Source of the DNA: Lentisphaerota bacterium | GTDB taxonomy: Bacteria; Verrucomicrobiota; Lentisphaeria; Oligosphaerales; JABHEG01 | Direction: 5' to 3' | Assembly (NCBI GenBank): GCA_018676675.1 | Contig: JABHEG010000121.1 | Location: 1 to 64,000 of the forward strand | DNA: 64,000 nucleotides | Shown here: positions 19,928 through 29,434 of the stretch, piece after piece | How the letters are laid out: each line of letters opens with the position of its first letter | Numbering within the stretch: the first letter of the stretch is position 1 | Notes under the pieces: model-generated | Databases searched by the model: none | Seen by the model: the letters and a program-made list of their open reading frames with translations, nothing else | What the model was told of the DNA's origin: nothing | Program-made: the position numbers and the translations under genes

Positions 19928-21463
19928 ATGGGACGACGGCTCCTGATTGGTTTGACGATGATTTGCGTGAGTGCTGCCCTCTCTGGGCACGCCCAGCCTC
20001 AGGCCGAGGTCGGGGTTCGGGGTTCTGTCAGCAAGGGTGCCCCTACGGCGGCTGAGCTCGGCTGGCACCTGAGCGTCCAGGCCTGGAGTTTCCGCAAGTA
20101 CACGTTCTTCGAGTCCGTGGACCGTGTCGCGGCATTGGGGCTGCACACCATTGAGATGTTCCCGGGGCAGGTGGTGAGTGCGGCCAGACCCGAGGTCAAA
20201 ACAGACCAGCAGATGAGTTCGGAGGCGATGGCTGAGATCAAGCAGAAGCTGTCTGAGGCAGACGTCCGAGTGGCCAACTTTGGGGTCACCGGAATCCCGG
20301 GTGACGAGGCTGGGGCTCGTAAGCTCTTTGAGTGGGTGAAAGAGATGGGGATTGAGACGATCTGTTCCGAACCTAAGCCTGAGGATGTTCCCGAGATTGA
20401 CGCCTATTGCCGGGAGTACGGCATCAACTTGGCCCTGCACAACCACCCGGCACCCTCCAAGTACTGGAATCCCGAAACGGTTCTGAACATCTCGAAGGAC
20501 CTGAGCAAGCACGTCGGGGCCTGTGCGGATACGGGCCATTGGATGCGATCGGGTATCAACCCTGTTGAAGGGCTGCGGTTGCTCGAGGGGCGGATTGTTA
20601 CGTTCCATTTCAAGGACTTGAACACGCATGGCCGCAAGGATGCGCATGATGTGCCGTGGGGAACGGGTGTGGGAGACGTCCGTGCCATGTTGGCGGAGAT
20701 TCACCGGCAGGGGTTCAAAGGTGTGTTCTCCATTGAGTACGAGCACAATTGGGACAAGTCCCTACCCGATATGGGGGCGTGTGTGGACTACTTCGAATCG
20801 CTGGCCGTCGAGCTCAAACGGAACGGGACACTGAGTCTTGCCCCAACCGGACCCGCTACTCCGGCGCCCTCCCCGGGCGACGGTTCTATCGACCTTCTCA
20901 GTGGGATGGATCTGAGCGTCGCCTGGCAGAACCCCAGAGGGAAGAAGCCGGGTAAAGGCTGGACCCTCGAAGGCGGCGAGCTCGTCCTCAGGGGGAAGGC
21001 CGGCTACGTCTGGACGAGAGAGCGTTTCGCGAATTTCGTGCTCGAACTCGAGTTCAACACCAAGGGAAACAGCGGTGTCTTCTTCAGAACGGACAACCCA
21101 CGCAGTTGCGTTCAGACCGGCATCGAGATGCAGGTGAACAAACCGACGACCTCCGGCAAGCACGGCGTAGGCGCGATCTATGATTGCCTTGCCCCGAGCA
21201 AGGACGTGGCAAAGGACGGGTGGAACAGTGTGGTCCTGACCGCCAATGATAGCCGAATTGCGGTCGTCCTTAATGGTGAACAGATCATTGATATGGATTT
21301 GGAACGGTGGGACACACCGAACACGAATCCGGACGGCTCGAAGAACAAGTTTCGGAGGGCGCTCAGAGACTTCAAACGGGATGGCCATATTGGCCTCCAG
21401 GACCATGGAGCGGAAGTCCGCTACAGGAACATGCGGATCAAGCGCCTCGATACCACCGAGTGA
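19928..21463 (+). CDS. Fusion: sugar phosphate isomerase/epimerase (TIM barrel) plus DUF1080 (3-keto-disaccharide hydrolase-like) domain
   Basis: WHLSVQAWSFRKYTFFESVDRVAALGLHTIEMFPGQ and FHFKDLN; C-terminus GWTLEGGELVLRGKAGYVWTRERFANFVLELEFNTKGNSGVFFRTDNP...GIEMQV. Confidence 0.9.
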   Translation: MGRRLLIGLTMICVSAALSGHAQPQAEVGVRGSVSKGAPTAAELGWHLSVQAWSFRKYTFFESVDRVAALGLHTIEMFPGQVVSAARPEVKTDQQMSSEAMAEIKQKLSEADVRVANFGVTGIPGDEAGARKLFEWVKEMGIETICSEPKPEDVPEIDAYCREYGINLALHNHPAPSKYWNPETVLNISKDLSKHVGACADTGHWMRSGINPVEGLRLLEGRIVTFHFKDLNTHGRKDAHDVPWGTGVGDVRAMLAEIHRQGFKGVFSIEYEHNWDKSLPDMGACVDYFESLAVELKRNGTLSLAPTGPATPAPSPGDGSIDLLSGMDLSVAWQNPRGKKPGKGWTLEGGELVLRGKAGYVWTRERFANFVLELEFNTKGNSGVFFRTDNPRSCVQTGIEMQVNKPTTSGKHGVGAIYDCLAPSKDVAKDGWNSVVLTANDSRIAVVLNGEQIIDMDLERWDTPNTNPDGSKNKFRRALRDFKRDGHIGLQDHGAEVRYRNMRIKRLDTTE

Positions 21464-21542
21464 CGATAGGCATTCGCCGGGCGACTGTGCCCGTCAACCA
21501 TTTTTTCAGGTCATGCAGGCAAGCAGAGAAGGAGTTGACACA

Positions 21543-22886
21543 ATGGCAATGACAAGACGTGAGTTCGTGCAGTCGATGGCCGCAGCCGGTACCGGTGTGG
21601 TGTTGTCCAATAGCGTATTTGGCCAGGCTGCGGGTGGCGGAGACGAGATCAATGTCGCTCTGTTGGGGGCGGGGACGCAAGGCCGCGTTCTGATGGGCGA
21701 CTGCATGAACATTGAGGGCATCCGCTTCAGGGCCGTCTGTGACATCTGGAACTACAGCCAGCGCTACGCCAGTCGCCGCATGAAAGCGCAATACAAGAGG
21801 GCCGGCAAGGTCGACTGGGCCAACACGATCAACGTCTACGAAGACTATCGCGAGATGCTGGATAAGGAGAAGGACCTGGACGCTGTTATCGTTGCGACGC
21901 CGGACTTTGTGCATGCAGAACACGCGATTGCATGTGCGGAAGCCGGTCGGCACGTCTACTGCGAGAAGGAGATGTCCAACACGCTTGAGAACGCGCGCAA
22001 GATGGTGGAAGCGCAGCGTAAGACGGGGAAGCTGATGCAGATTGGGCATCAGCGTCGCAGCAACCCCGTGTACCAGTATGCCCTTGAGCTGATCAAAGAT
22101 GACGATGTTTGCGGTCGTTTGACGAACTGTTACGGGCAATGGAACCGCGGCGTTCAGCCCCTGCTCGAGTGGCCCGAGCGGTACGTGATTCCCCCGGAGA
22201 CGCTTAAGAAGTACGGTTACGAGAGCATGGAGCAGTTTCGCAATTGGCGCTGGTACCGGAAGTACTCGGCCGGGCCGATCGCCGACTTGGGAAGTCACCA
22301 AATCGACATCTTCAGTTGGTTCCTGCACTCCGACCCAACCCAGGTCGTGGCCATGGGCGGATCTGACTATTTCGAGGACCGTGAATGGTACGAAGATGTC
22401 CTCACGCTGTATCAATACCCCTATACCTACAAGGGCAAGACCGGAACAGCTCGGGCGTTCTACCAGATCCTTAACACGAATAGCTACGGGCATTATTTCG
22501 AGCGCTTCAGCGGGGACGGCGGAGCGTTGACCATCTCCGAGAACCCGAAGAAGTGCTTCTACGTGTCCGAACCGGGGAAGGAACTCCCTGAGTGGCTTCA
22601 GGGCGTGGAGCCGGTGCAACAGGGCGGGAAGCCGGCGATCCCACTTCTGGCCGGGATAGCGAAGAAGAACGAAGCGGCAGCCAAGGCGATGGAAATGGCC
22701 ATGGAAAAGAACGTCCATCAGATGCACTTGGAGAATTTCTTCGAGGCCGTTCGTGCAGGCGATGCAAGCAAGCTGAGCTGTCCTCCGGAGGAGGCCTACA
22801 AGACGGCGGTGGCCGTGCTTCAAGTGATTCCGGCTGTTGAAGCAGGTGGTGGGGTCACGTTCAAGCCTGAGGACTTCAAGGCCTGA
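21543..22886 (+). CDS. Gfo/Idh/MocA family oxidoreductase with Tat-like leader
   Basis: MTRREFVQSMAAAGTGVVLSNSVFG, VALLGAGTQGRVLMGDC, YCEKEMSNTLENARKMV. Confidence 0.9.
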   Translation: MAMTRREFVQSMAAAGTGVVLSNSVFGQAAGGGDEINVALLGAGTQGRVLMGDCMNIEGIRFRAVCDIWNYSQRYASRRMKAQYKRAGKVDWANTINVYEDYREMLDKEKDLDAVIVATPDFVHAEHAIACAEAGRHVYCEKEMSNTLENARKMVEAQRKTGKLMQIGHQRRSNPVYQYALELIKDDDVCGRLTNCYGQWNRGVQPLLEWPERYVIPPETLKKYGYESMEQFRNWRWYRKYSAGPIADLGSHQIDIFSWFLHSDPTQVVAMGGSDYFEDREWYEDVLTLYQYPYTYKGKTGTARAFYQILNTNSYGHYFERFSGDGGALTISENPKKCFYVSEPGKELPEWLQGVEPVQQGGKPAIPLLAGIAKKNEAAAKAMEMAMEKNVHQMHLENFFEAVRAGDASKLSCPPEEAYKTAVAVLQVIPAVEAGGGVTFKPEDFKA

Positions 22887-22912
22887 GCAATAGGCGACGG
22901 GAGTCGCTTCGG

Positions 22913-23290
22913 TCAAAAGCTACCGTGGGCTTGACCGTTCTCGCCTTCAACGAGATCGGAGAGCCCTGAGTTGTACCAGAGCTCGTCCCAGAACTCCCGG
23001 GCTGGGCGGAAGATGTGCTGCTCGGCTCGGACGTTCGCAAGAGCCTTCTTGGCCGCCAGGTAGCTTTCCATCTCTTCCAGGTACTCCGCATAGAACTCCC
23101 GGGCCGGGCCAATGATGTGTTCCTCTACCCGAACGTTCGCCAGGGCTTTCTTGGCGGCGAGGTAGCTCTCTAGCTCCTCGAGGTACTCCGTGATGGCTTC
23201 CTTGACGATTCGGCCTTCAGGAATCTGGAAGGCTTCGGACAATTCAGCCAAGCGCTCTTCGAGGCTTGCAGGCAGTTTTATGGAGAGCAT
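22913..23290 (-). CDS. Ribbon-helix-helix antitoxin-like protein with internal 34-aa duplication
   Basis: MLSIKLPASLEERLAELSEAFQIPEGRIVKEAITEYLEELESYL, then two copies of EYLEE(L/M)ESYLAAKKALANVR.E.HI..PAREF. No adjacent toxin ORF. Confidence 0.7.
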   Translation of the reverse strand: MLSIKLPASLEERLAELSEAFQIPEGRIVKEAITEYLEELESYLAAKKALANVRVEEHIIGPAREFYAEYLEEMESYLAAKKALANVRAEQHIFRPAREFWDELWYNSGLSDLVEGENGQAHGSF

Positions 23291-23454
23291 GGTCTCAGTC
23301 TCCTGTTTTGTCGTTCCACGCAGTTCTACAGTAGCCTGCCCGGGCACGGGCTTCAACGTGGAGCGCTATTAGAATCAGCAGATGATTCCATTTCCCGCAG
23401 GCATGGCGTGCCGTAGGTCAGGGGATGGGAAGCGAAGGGAAGCAGAGCGGTCGC

Positions 23455-23988
23455 CTAGCGGTCGCGCTTCACCTCATTCTTGACGACGATCACCGGGCAG
23501 CTGGCTTCATCCAGGATGAGCTGGCGCTCGACGCTGGCGGCATCCTTCTTAGTCACTGTTCGGCGCCATCCGCCGACCACAATCGCGTCCACGTCACGGG
23601 CTCGCGCAACCTTGAGGATCTGTTGGTGGAACGAGCCCTTCTCGAGCACGGTCTCCACCTCAACACCGTTGTTGTTGCCGACTGTTTTCACGTAATCAAG
23701 ATACCGGTTTCCGGTACGATTCAGGTCGCTCTCAAACTCCTGCCGTTCATCGCTCACGAGGATGTGCATCTGCATGAGGTAGTCCATGGTGGCGGTGTCG
23801 ATGACGTAGACGGCCGTGATCCTGGCGTCGTACTGGGCCGCAAGCTGCACGGAGAAACGGGCGGCTGCCATCGAAGGCTCAGATCCGTCCACGACCAACA
23901 GCACGTGCCGGAGAAGGGTGGTCTCCGTCGCCGGTTGCTCGGTCTGCTCTGCCTCTGATTTGTCTTTGCGTCTGAGGAACATCCGCAT
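23455..23988 (-). CDS. Universal stress protein (UspA family)
   Basis: LRHVLLVVDGSEPSMAAARFSVQLAAQYDARITAVYVIDTATMDYLM...VARARDVDAIVVGGWRR. Confidence 0.88.
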   Translation of the reverse strand: MRMFLRRKDKSEAEQTEQPATETTLLRHVLLVVDGSEPSMAAARFSVQLAAQYDARITAVYVIDTATMDYLMQMHILVSDERQEFESDLNRTGNRYLDYVKTVGNNNGVEVETVLEKGSFHQQILKVARARDVDAIVVGGWRRTVTKKDAASVERQLILDEASCPVIVVKNEVKRDR

Positions 23989-24033
23989 CCCCGCTCTGTG
24001 CGTGGTCGCACGTATGGCACGTGATCAACTCTG

Positions 24034-24669
24034 TCAGTCTCGTCCGTGCTTCTCGCGCAACCGGTTCTTGACCATTTTCATAATAAAGAAGGCTTCCAGT
24101 TCCTTACTTTCAAGTGATTCGCCGATGTAACGAAGCGTCTCCTCGAAATTGGGGATGAAGAGCTGTTCGAGAGCGTTCACCCGGCGCTGCGTCTTTTTGA
24201 GCTCGCGAGCCAGCAACCAGACCGCGTTTTCCAGCTCAGCCATCTCTCCCACCACAGAAAGCAGGGCCAGGAAATCGCGCATCGTCATATCGACCAGCGA
24301 GTCCGTTCCGCTCAAGCCGAACTGCGACGCGAATTCTCCGGGCTCGATGACGATGGCTGGTACGCGAACCCCGGCAGTCACATGGCTGTCAGTCCTGATG
24401 CGGTGGTCATAATGGATGCCGCTTGCCACGTTCCGCATGCGGTGGTAGCCGTTGCGAGCGATTGCCTTTTTGAGGGTGTCGTATGCCTGTTTTTGGGCTT
24501 CGTCGAGGCGCTTTTGAACACGCCGGATGCGGTCCAACAGGCGCATCAACTCCATAACCAGAATCTCGCGCTTCTGATCCAGAAGGCTGAAGCCTTCGGT
24601 TGCCATCGCGAGATCGCGACGCAGCGAGAGCTGGTTACTCTTGGTTGGTGCCACATTCAGACGGGCCAT
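24034..24669 (-). CDS. ntpD: V-type ATP synthase subunit D
   Basis: MARLNVAPTKSNQLSLRRDLAMATEGFSLLDQKREILVMEL; position in the V-ATPase operon. Confidence 0.92.
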   Translation of the reverse strand: MARLNVAPTKSNQLSLRRDLAMATEGFSLLDQKREILVMELMRLLDRIRRVQKRLDEAQKQAYDTLKKAIARNGYHRMRNVASGIHYDHRIRTDSHVTAGVRVPAIVIEPGEFASQFGLSGTDSLVDMTMRDFLALLSVVGEMAELENAVWLLARELKKTQRRVNALEQLFIPNFEETLRYIGESLESKELEAFFIMKMVKNRLREKHGRD

Positions 24670-24705
24670 AAAATCACCGTGGTCATGCCGTAACCGACCG
24701 GACGA

Positions 24706-26085
24706 TCAACTGTCGTAATGCTCTTGGAGTTCTTCTTCCGACAAACGATGCAGCTCAGACCTGGGGAGGACCTTCAACGCTTCCCAGCCCATTTCGAGAC
24801 TGCGCCCAATGGATCGATCCTCAAACTCCTCCTGGGCGACGACGTTCTGCTCAAACTGATCACCGAACTTAATGTAGAGCTTGTCCAGCGGACTGAGCTC
24901 CTCCTCACCGATGACGGAGGCGAGGGCGCGGATGTCCTTCACTCGAGAGTATGCGGCAAACAGCTGAGATGCCACGTGCGGATGGTCATCGCGCGTACGA
25001 TCGGTACCGATTCCGTCCTTCATCAGGCGCGACAGCGAGGGCAGTCCGGCCACCGGCGGGTAGACGCCCTTCTGGAACAACTCCCGTTCCAGCACAATCT
25101 GCCCTTCCGTGATGTACCCTGTCAGATCCGGGATCGGATGACTGATATCATCACTTGGCATTGTCAGGATCGGCATCTGTGTAATCGAGCCTTCGCGGCC
25201 CTGGAGGCGGCCCGCGCGTTCGTACATGGACGCCAGATCGCTATAGAGATAACCGGGATAGCCCTTCCGACTGGGGATCTCGCTGCGTGCCGTGGCGATC
25301 TCGCGGAGTGATTCGCAGTAGTTCGTCATGTCCGTGATGATCACCAGGACGTGCATGTCCTCCTCAAACGCCAGGTACTCGGCGAGGGTGAGGGCCGAAC
25401 GAGGCGTCACAAGTCGCTCTACTGATGGGTCGTCAGCCAGACTGAGGAACATGGCCACATCTGTGATCACGCCGCTCTGCTGGAAGGAATCGATGAAGAA
25501 CTTCGCCACGTCGTACTTCACTCCCATGGCGGCGAACACGATGGCAAAGCTGACATCTTCCCGCAGCAGCTTTGCCTGCCTCGCGATCTGAGCTGCGATG
25601 CGATTGTGCGGGAGTCCGTTGCCGGAGAAAATCGGCAATTTCTGTCCTCGGACGAGCGTATTCATCAGATCGATCGAGGAGATCCCGGTCTGAATAAAGT
25701 CACGCGGATACTCACGGGAGAAGGGGTTGATGGGCTCGCCGTGCACATCCCGATAGTCGCCGGTCAGCACCTCGGGGAGCCCGTCCTTGGGGCGTCCCAG
25801 GCCATCGAAGACGCGGCCGAGCATTTCGCGGCTGGCCGGGACTTGCAGGCCACGGCCAATGAAGCGCACGCGGGTGTCGGCATTGGAGAGTGAGTCTGTT
25901 CCTCCGAAGACCTGCACGACGGCTGCCGTATCGGTCACATCCAGAACTTGCCCCAGGCGTTCCTCACCCGAAGGCGTGGTCACCTCGACGATTTCGTCAT
26001 AGGCGACTCCGCGAATCCCCTCGACGAAAAGCAGGGGGCCATCGATTCGCTTCAGGCCATGGTATTCGACACCGGCGACTCGCAT
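24706..26085 (-). CDS. ntpB: V-type ATP synthase subunit B
   Basis: [47 protein letters not shown]. Confidence 0.95.
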   Translation of the reverse strand: MRVAGVEYHGLKRIDGPLLFVEGIRGVAYDEIVEVTTPSGEERLGQVLDVTDTAAVVQVFGGTDSLSNADTRVRFIGRGLQVPASREMLGRVFDGLGRPKDGLPEVLTGDYRDVHGEPINPFSREYPRDFIQTGISSIDLMNTLVRGQKLPIFSGNGLPHNRIAAQIARQAKLLREDVSFAIVFAAMGVKYDVAKFFIDSFQQSGVITDVAMFLSLADDPSVERLVTPRSALTLAEYLAFEEDMHVLVIITDMTNYCESLREIATARSEIPSRKGYPGYLYSDLASMYERAGRLQGREGSITQMPILTMPSDDISHPIPDLTGYITEGQIVLERELFQKGVYPPVAGLPSLSRLMKDGIGTDRTRDDHPHVASQLFAAYSRVKDIRALASVIGEEELSPLDKLYIKFGDQFEQNVVAQEEFEDRSIGRSLEMGWEALKVLPRSELHRLSEEELQEHYDS

Positions 26086-27896
26086 CAGGCGAATCTCCTC
26101 TCAAGTTCGTCCAGTTCTTTGCCGATCGCGTTGGTTGTTGCGGTCATGGCCTGGGCATCATCGTTCGGGACCGTGCTTTTCATCCGGATGATCGTGGTAA
26201 GGCACTCCATCTCACGGATGTCGGCGAGAGTCGCGCCGCGCTTGATCAGTTGAAGACAGCGGTCGGAAAAGCTGACCAGCGTCCGGAGCATCCAAACCTG
26301 TTTGGCCGGCGCGCAGTACATATCGATATCGTCAAATGAGTTCTGCTGCAGGAAGGAGTTCTTGATCAGGTCCGCAAGGAGCAGGATCAACCGTTGGTGG
26401 TCGGGCAGTGCGTCTGGCCCTACAAGTTTCGCGATGCGTTGGTAGGTGACCTCTTCCTGGAGGATCTCCATCAGACGTTCGCGGAAGGTCGTCCATTCGT
26501 GGTCTTGCGACTGCCACCAGGCGGTGATGTCCGGGAGGTACTCGCTGTAGCTGTTGGTCCAGCTGATGGCGGGATAGTGTCGGGCGTTGGCCAGATCGCG
26601 ATCCAAGGCCCAGAAGCACCGGATGAATCGACTGGTATGCTGAGTCACCGGCTCGGAGAAGTCGCCTCCGGGCGGGGAAACCGCGCCAATCACCGACACG
26701 CTGCCGGTGTCCCCATTGAGCGTTTCTACTTTACCCGCCCGTTCGTAGAAGCTGGCCAGGCGAGACGGTAGGTAGGCCGGAAAGCCTTCGTCCGCGGGCA
26801 TCTCTTCCAGGCGGCCGGAAAGCTCACGCAGCGCTTCGGCCCAGCGCGACGTCGAGTCGGCCATAACGGCCACATCGTAGCCCATATCACGATAGTACTC
26901 GGCGATCGCGATGCCGGTGTAGATACTCACTTCGCGTGCGGCCACCGGCATGTTGGAGGTGTTAGCGATGAGGATCGTGCGTTCCATGAGGGACCGCCCG
27001 CTGCGCGGGTCGATCAACTCCGGGAACTCACGCAGGACCTCGGTCATTTCGTTCCCGCGCTCACCACAGCCGATGTAGACGATAATTTGAGCGGCGGACC
27101 ACTTGGCCAGGGCGTGCTGAGTCATCGTCTTGCCGGTCCCAAACCCCCCGGGAATGGCAGCCGTTCCACCTTGGGTGATGGGGAAGAAGGTGTCCACAAC
27201 GCGCAGCCCTGTCACCAGGGGCATTTCCATGGTGATACGACCTGCATTGGGGCGGGGGCGGCGGACGGGCCACTCGTGGCACATGGTGAGTGAGACAACG
27301 CCGTCAGTGTCGGTCTGCAGTCGGCAGACCGTGTCTTCATTGCAGTACTCCCCGGCGTCCGCGATCTCCACGACCGTGCCGTTAATCCCCGGCGGCACAT
27401 TCAGGCGATGCTCGACGCTTATCGTCTCCTGCACCCGAGCAAAGATTTGCCCGGCAGACAGGGCGTCGCCGACGGCAACGGCGGGTTCGAACGGCCAGCG
27501 AGCCTCGTTGTCCAGCGGGCTGGGCTTTTCGCCGCGTCCGAGGAACGCGCCACTGTGTTCAGCAATGCGCTCGAGGGGGCGTTGGATGCCGTCGTAGATG
27601 TTCCGCAGCAGGCCCGGTCCCAGTCGCACTGAAAGCGGCCGCCCGGTCCCGAATACAGGAGCTCCCGGCTTGAGCCCACTGGTGTTTTCGTAGACTTGGA
27701 TCGTGGCTCGATCGTCCGTCACCCGGATAATCTCACCGATCAGGCGCAGGTCGCCGACTTCGACGACTTCGAGCATCGATGCCCGTATCATTCCGCTGGC
27801 CTCGACGATCGGCCCGTTGACCCGGCGGACCTCGCCGACAACCTGGCCCTTCGTCGCATTCGTTGCAGAACCTGTCATGGCAGGTGCATTCTCCAT
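26085..27896 (-). CDS. ntpA: V-type ATP synthase subunit A (catalytic)
   Basis: P-loop [65 protein letters not shown]. Confidence 0.97.
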   Translation of the reverse strand: MENAPAMTGSATNATKGQVVGEVRRVNGPIVEASGMIRASMLEVVEVGDLRLIGEIIRVTDDRATIQVYENTSGLKPGAPVFGTGRPLSVRLGPGLLRNIYDGIQRPLERIAEHSGAFLGRGEKPSPLDNEARWPFEPAVAVGDALSAGQIFARVQETISVEHRLNVPPGINGTVVEIADAGEYCNEDTVCRLQTDTDGVVSLTMCHEWPVRRPRPNAGRITMEMPLVTGLRVVDTFFPITQGGTAAIPGGFGTGKTMTQHALAKWSAAQIIVYIGCGERGNEMTEVLREFPELIDPRSGRSLMERTILIANTSNMPVAAREVSIYTGIAIAEYYRDMGYDVAVMADSTSRWAEALRELSGRLEEMPADEGFPAYLPSRLASFYERAGKVETLNGDTGSVSVIGAVSPPGGDFSEPVTQHTSRFIRCFWALDRDLANARHYPAISWTNSYSEYLPDITAWWQSQDHEWTTFRERLMEILQEEVTYQRIAKLVGPDALPDHQRLILLLADLIKNSFLQQNSFDDIDMYCAPAKQVWMLRTLVSFSDRCLQLIKRGATLADIREMECLTTIIRMKSTVPNDDAQAMTATTNAIGKELDELERRFA

Positions 27897-28526
27897 CTAT
27901 CGTTCAGGGGCGATATCGGCCAGATCCAGCCCGATGTGTTCACAGGCTTTGGCGCGGAGCTCAGCCTTCATCCGCCGCAAGCGAGTCGCGTACGTGTTGT
28001 CGAAACGGCGTCGACCGGCGTCGGTTTCCAGAACCACTCCGCCGCCCAGGGACTCGTCAGCCAGCACAGTGACAGACGGGACGCCTGCCTCAGCCTGGAG
28101 TTCCTCCAGTACGGAGCCTTCGAGCACCCCGGCATCCTTGGTCCTCACTCGGACCGTGACCGCTTCCTTGCCCAGTTGTCGCATTCCTTCGAGGACGAGC
28201 GCACGGAGGGAGGCTTCTGTGTCAATGCCCTCGCCTGCCTCGCTGGCCTGCAATGCCGTAGCGAACAGTTCCTCAAAAACCGTTTCACGCGTGACAAGCC
28301 ACTGGCGCATCACGTCGTGGTCGATGCTTGAGGTGATGGCACGCTCCCGTTCCACGGCGCGGCTTTCGGCCTGTTCCATCCGAGCCTTGCGCGCTCGGGT
28401 CACGCGACGCTCTGCCTTTGTGGCGAGCTTTCCGGCATCCCGCTTGGCGCGTTCGAGCGCACGTTCCGCCCGACGCTCCGCATCGCGGAAGATCTCCTGC
28501 TCGAGTTTGTCTTCTTGCGTCTGCAT
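27897..28526 (-). CDS. ntpE: V-type ATP synthase subunit E
   Basis: Coiled-coil N-terminus, GGGVVLETDAGRRRFDNTYATRLRRMKAELR; operon position. Confidence 0.8.
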   Translation of the reverse strand: MQTQEDKLEQEIFRDAERRAERALERAKRDAGKLATKAERRVTRARKARMEQAESRAVERERAITSSIDHDVMRQWLVTRETVFEELFATALQASEAGEGIDTEASLRALVLEGMRQLGKEAVTVRVRTKDAGVLEGSVLEELQAEAGVPSVTVLADESLGGGVVLETDAGRRRFDNTYATRLRRMKAELRAKACEHIGLDLADIAPER

Positions 28527-28611
28527 GATTTCCGTTGCCTATCTGACTCGTCGGCTCCCGTCGCCTCTGGTCGAGGAGGCGGACCAGTGCGCAGCGCCCG
28601 GAGCGTCGTCG

Positions 28612-28935
28612 TCACTCATCGTCGGACTGGATGATCTTGATGCCCACGGCTTCATGGACCAGCGACTCCAGGCTCTTGCGCTGCGTCCGCGTGCCCCAAA
28701 TATCTTTAACAACCACCAAATACGGGCTCGAGGCCGCGAGTCGGTGCTCAGTCGCTTCGCGTTCGAGGAAGCTCTCGACCTGCTCTGTCAGAACCAGGAT
28801 GCTGCAGGCTCCCTCACCGACGACCCGCTGGAAGGCCTCTCTCGCCTCGTCAGCGTTCTCAACGGCCGAGCCCGTAACTCCGGCGAACCGGAAGCCGACC
28901 ACCGTATCTTCGTCACCAATGATATGGAATGACAT
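28612..28935 (-). CDS. ntpF: V-type ATP synthase subunit F
   Basis: IIGDEDTVVGFRFAGVTG...AREAFQRVV...ILVLTEQVESFL. Confidence 0.9.
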   Translation of the reverse strand: MSFHIIGDEDTVVGFRFAGVTGSAVENADEAREAFQRVVGEGACSILVLTEQVESFLEREATEHRLAASSPYLVVVKDIWGTRTQRKSLESLVHEAVGIKIIQSDDE

Positions 28936-29038
28936 TCACTCTGCCCTGCCGATCAGCCGGTGCCGCAGCGGTGGCCCTGAAGCCAAGGCGTCCCGCCTGG
29001 CTCAGAGCCCACGTCCCGCCCGGGGCGGTCTGTAGTAC

Positions 29039-29434
29039 TCAGAGTTTCATCCAGAGGAGGAAGCTGATGAGCATGCCGAGGACGGCAATACCTTCCCCGA
29101 GGCCGACGAACGGGAGGGCTTTGTTCAGCAGTTCGGGCTTTTCAGCCGCTGCACCCAGAGCCGCTGCACCGACTTTGCCTACCGCGTAAGCGGCTGACAT
29201 ACACGCGACGCCCATGGTCCAGGCGATGGCGAGATAAGCCGCGCTCTTGTCGGAGAAACCCCCGATGCTTCCCACATCAGCGCCAATCGCGATCTCGCCG
29301 CCGACGTGTGCACCCGCGGATGCCTCGCCGCTACCGGGGTCTTGGGCGCTTGCCACCGTGGCACCCACCATGACCAGGGCCATGAGGGCGATTCCAAGGA
29401 ATGCCATGTTGCGGATCTTGCGGAACTCGTTCAT
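29039..29434 (-). CDS. ntpK: V-type ATP synthase subunit K (rotor proteolipid)
   Basis: Two-helix hairpin YLAIAWTMGVACMSAAYAVGKVGAAALGAAAEKPE...FVGLGEGIAVLGMLISFLLWM after a signal-peptide-like N-terminus. Confidence 0.88.
   Translation of the reverse strand: MNEFRKIRNMAFLGIALMALVMVGATVASAQDPGSGEASAGAHVGGEIAIGADVGSIGGFSDKSAAYLAIAWTMGVACMSAAYAVGKVGAAALGAAAEKPELLNKALPFVGLGEGIAVLGMLISFLLWMKL

Noticed and set aside
21438-22916. 492-aa minus-strand ORF
   Set aside because: Antisense shadow of the Gfo/Idh/MocA gene 21543-22886.
22976-23189. Two 102-bp repeats considered as a mobile or regulatory DNA repeat
   Set aside because: Better explained as an in-frame 34-aa coding duplication in the antitoxin-like gene.
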